Positions 7,301-7,423 of a stretch of DNA of 7,423 nucleotides are shown here, piece after piece. The stretch's first letter is position 1; every line of letters starts with the position of its first letter. The notes below the pieces were generated by a model that was given only the letters and a program-made list of their open reading frames with translations, was not told where the DNA came from and searched no databases. The position numbers and the translations under genes are program-made. Origin of the DNA: a bacterium (lineage in GTDB: Bacteria > Patescibacteriota > CPR2 > UBA1875 > JAJYID01); assembly GCA_021823605.1 (NCBI GenBank), contig JAKANV010000033.1, forward strand, positions 1 through 7,423, given 5' to 3'.

Positions 7301-7423
7301 ATATCAGTTAATTATAGATGCGAAGGTTCAAAAAGAGTTAGATGATAAAGAATTTATTGTCGAGTTAATTAAGGAGATAGCAAGGTTGATTGACATGAGA
7401 ATTATTTTTGGACCTGCGGTTGC
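7290..7423 (+). CDS. 5' part of a probable S-adenosylmethionine decarboxylase-like gene
   Basis: The gene starts at ATG 7290, overlapping the last 11 bases of the acetyltransferase gene in another frame, and runs off the window end after 44 complete codons. The visible protein begins MANRYQLIIDAKVQKELDD and continues with a helix KEFIVELIKEIARLIDM and then RIIFGPAV. A strand, a helix ending LIDM, then a strand with a GP turn resembles the start of the SpeD/AdoMetDC family, which makes decarboxylated AdoMet for polyamine synthesis. The Ser/His/Cys residues of that family lie beyond the window, so the call is tentative. The overlap suggests translational coupling with the acetyltransferase. Confidence 0.5.
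   Translation, partial: MANRYQLIIDAKVQKELDDKEFIVELIKEIARLIDMRIIFGPAV

Overview
The window looks like a chromosomal piece of a Candidate Phyla Radiation (Patescibacteria) genome. The reasons are an AT-rich base composition, a single-TM VirD4/TraG-like ATPase preceded by a small Pro/Gln-rich protein, a GyrB with a variable acidic insertion, and short tightly packed operons. All intact genes read on the + strand, the stops used are TAA and TAG, and the standard bacterial code fits. The phylum is an inference from gene style; no rRNA or marker tree supports it here.

Layout. Positions 25-33 hold a possible extended -10 promoter. Positions 81-473 encode a small low-complexity protein and 475-2985 a membrane-anchored VirD4/TraG/HerA-type ATPase, one base apart and probably one operon. 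Positions 2986-4470 form a foreign-looking unit: a promoter (3016-3044), a structured non-coding RNA (about 3051-3361) and a retron-type reverse transcriptase (3403-4437, TTG start, near-perfect Shine-Dalgarno), closed by a long hairpin over the RT stop codon. Then come the gyrB promoter and leader (4521-4692), gyrB (4693-6738), a GNAT acetyltransferase (6755-7300) and the start of a probable AdoMet-decarboxylase-like gene (7290 to the window end).

The unit at 2986-4470 is the main point of interest. The RNA has the layout of a retron msr-msd. A perfect 15-bp inverted repeat (a1 3050-3064, a2 3347-3361) encloses a 5' part made of four small hairpins (msr-like, 3073-3166) and a 3' part (msd-like, about 3180-3346). 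The 3' part does not form one long hairpin as in familiar retrons. It is a dense array of different short palindromes: 13 six-base palindromes of 12 kinds within 3205-3339, where about 2 are expected by chance. Twelve of the 13 match specificities of well-known type II restriction enzymes (BamHI, SacII, PvuI, XhoI, ScaI, BglII, NarI, SalI, SgfI, KpnI, PvuII, SacI). It reads like a natural polylinker.

No effector gene accompanies the RT. My working inference is that the RT copies this RNA into a small DNA carrying a catalogue of palindromic recognition sites. It might act as a decoy or substrate for restriction enzymes, methyltransferases or other dimeric DNA-binding proteins. The RT family, inverted repeat and palindromes can be seen in the sequence; the function is a hypothesis.
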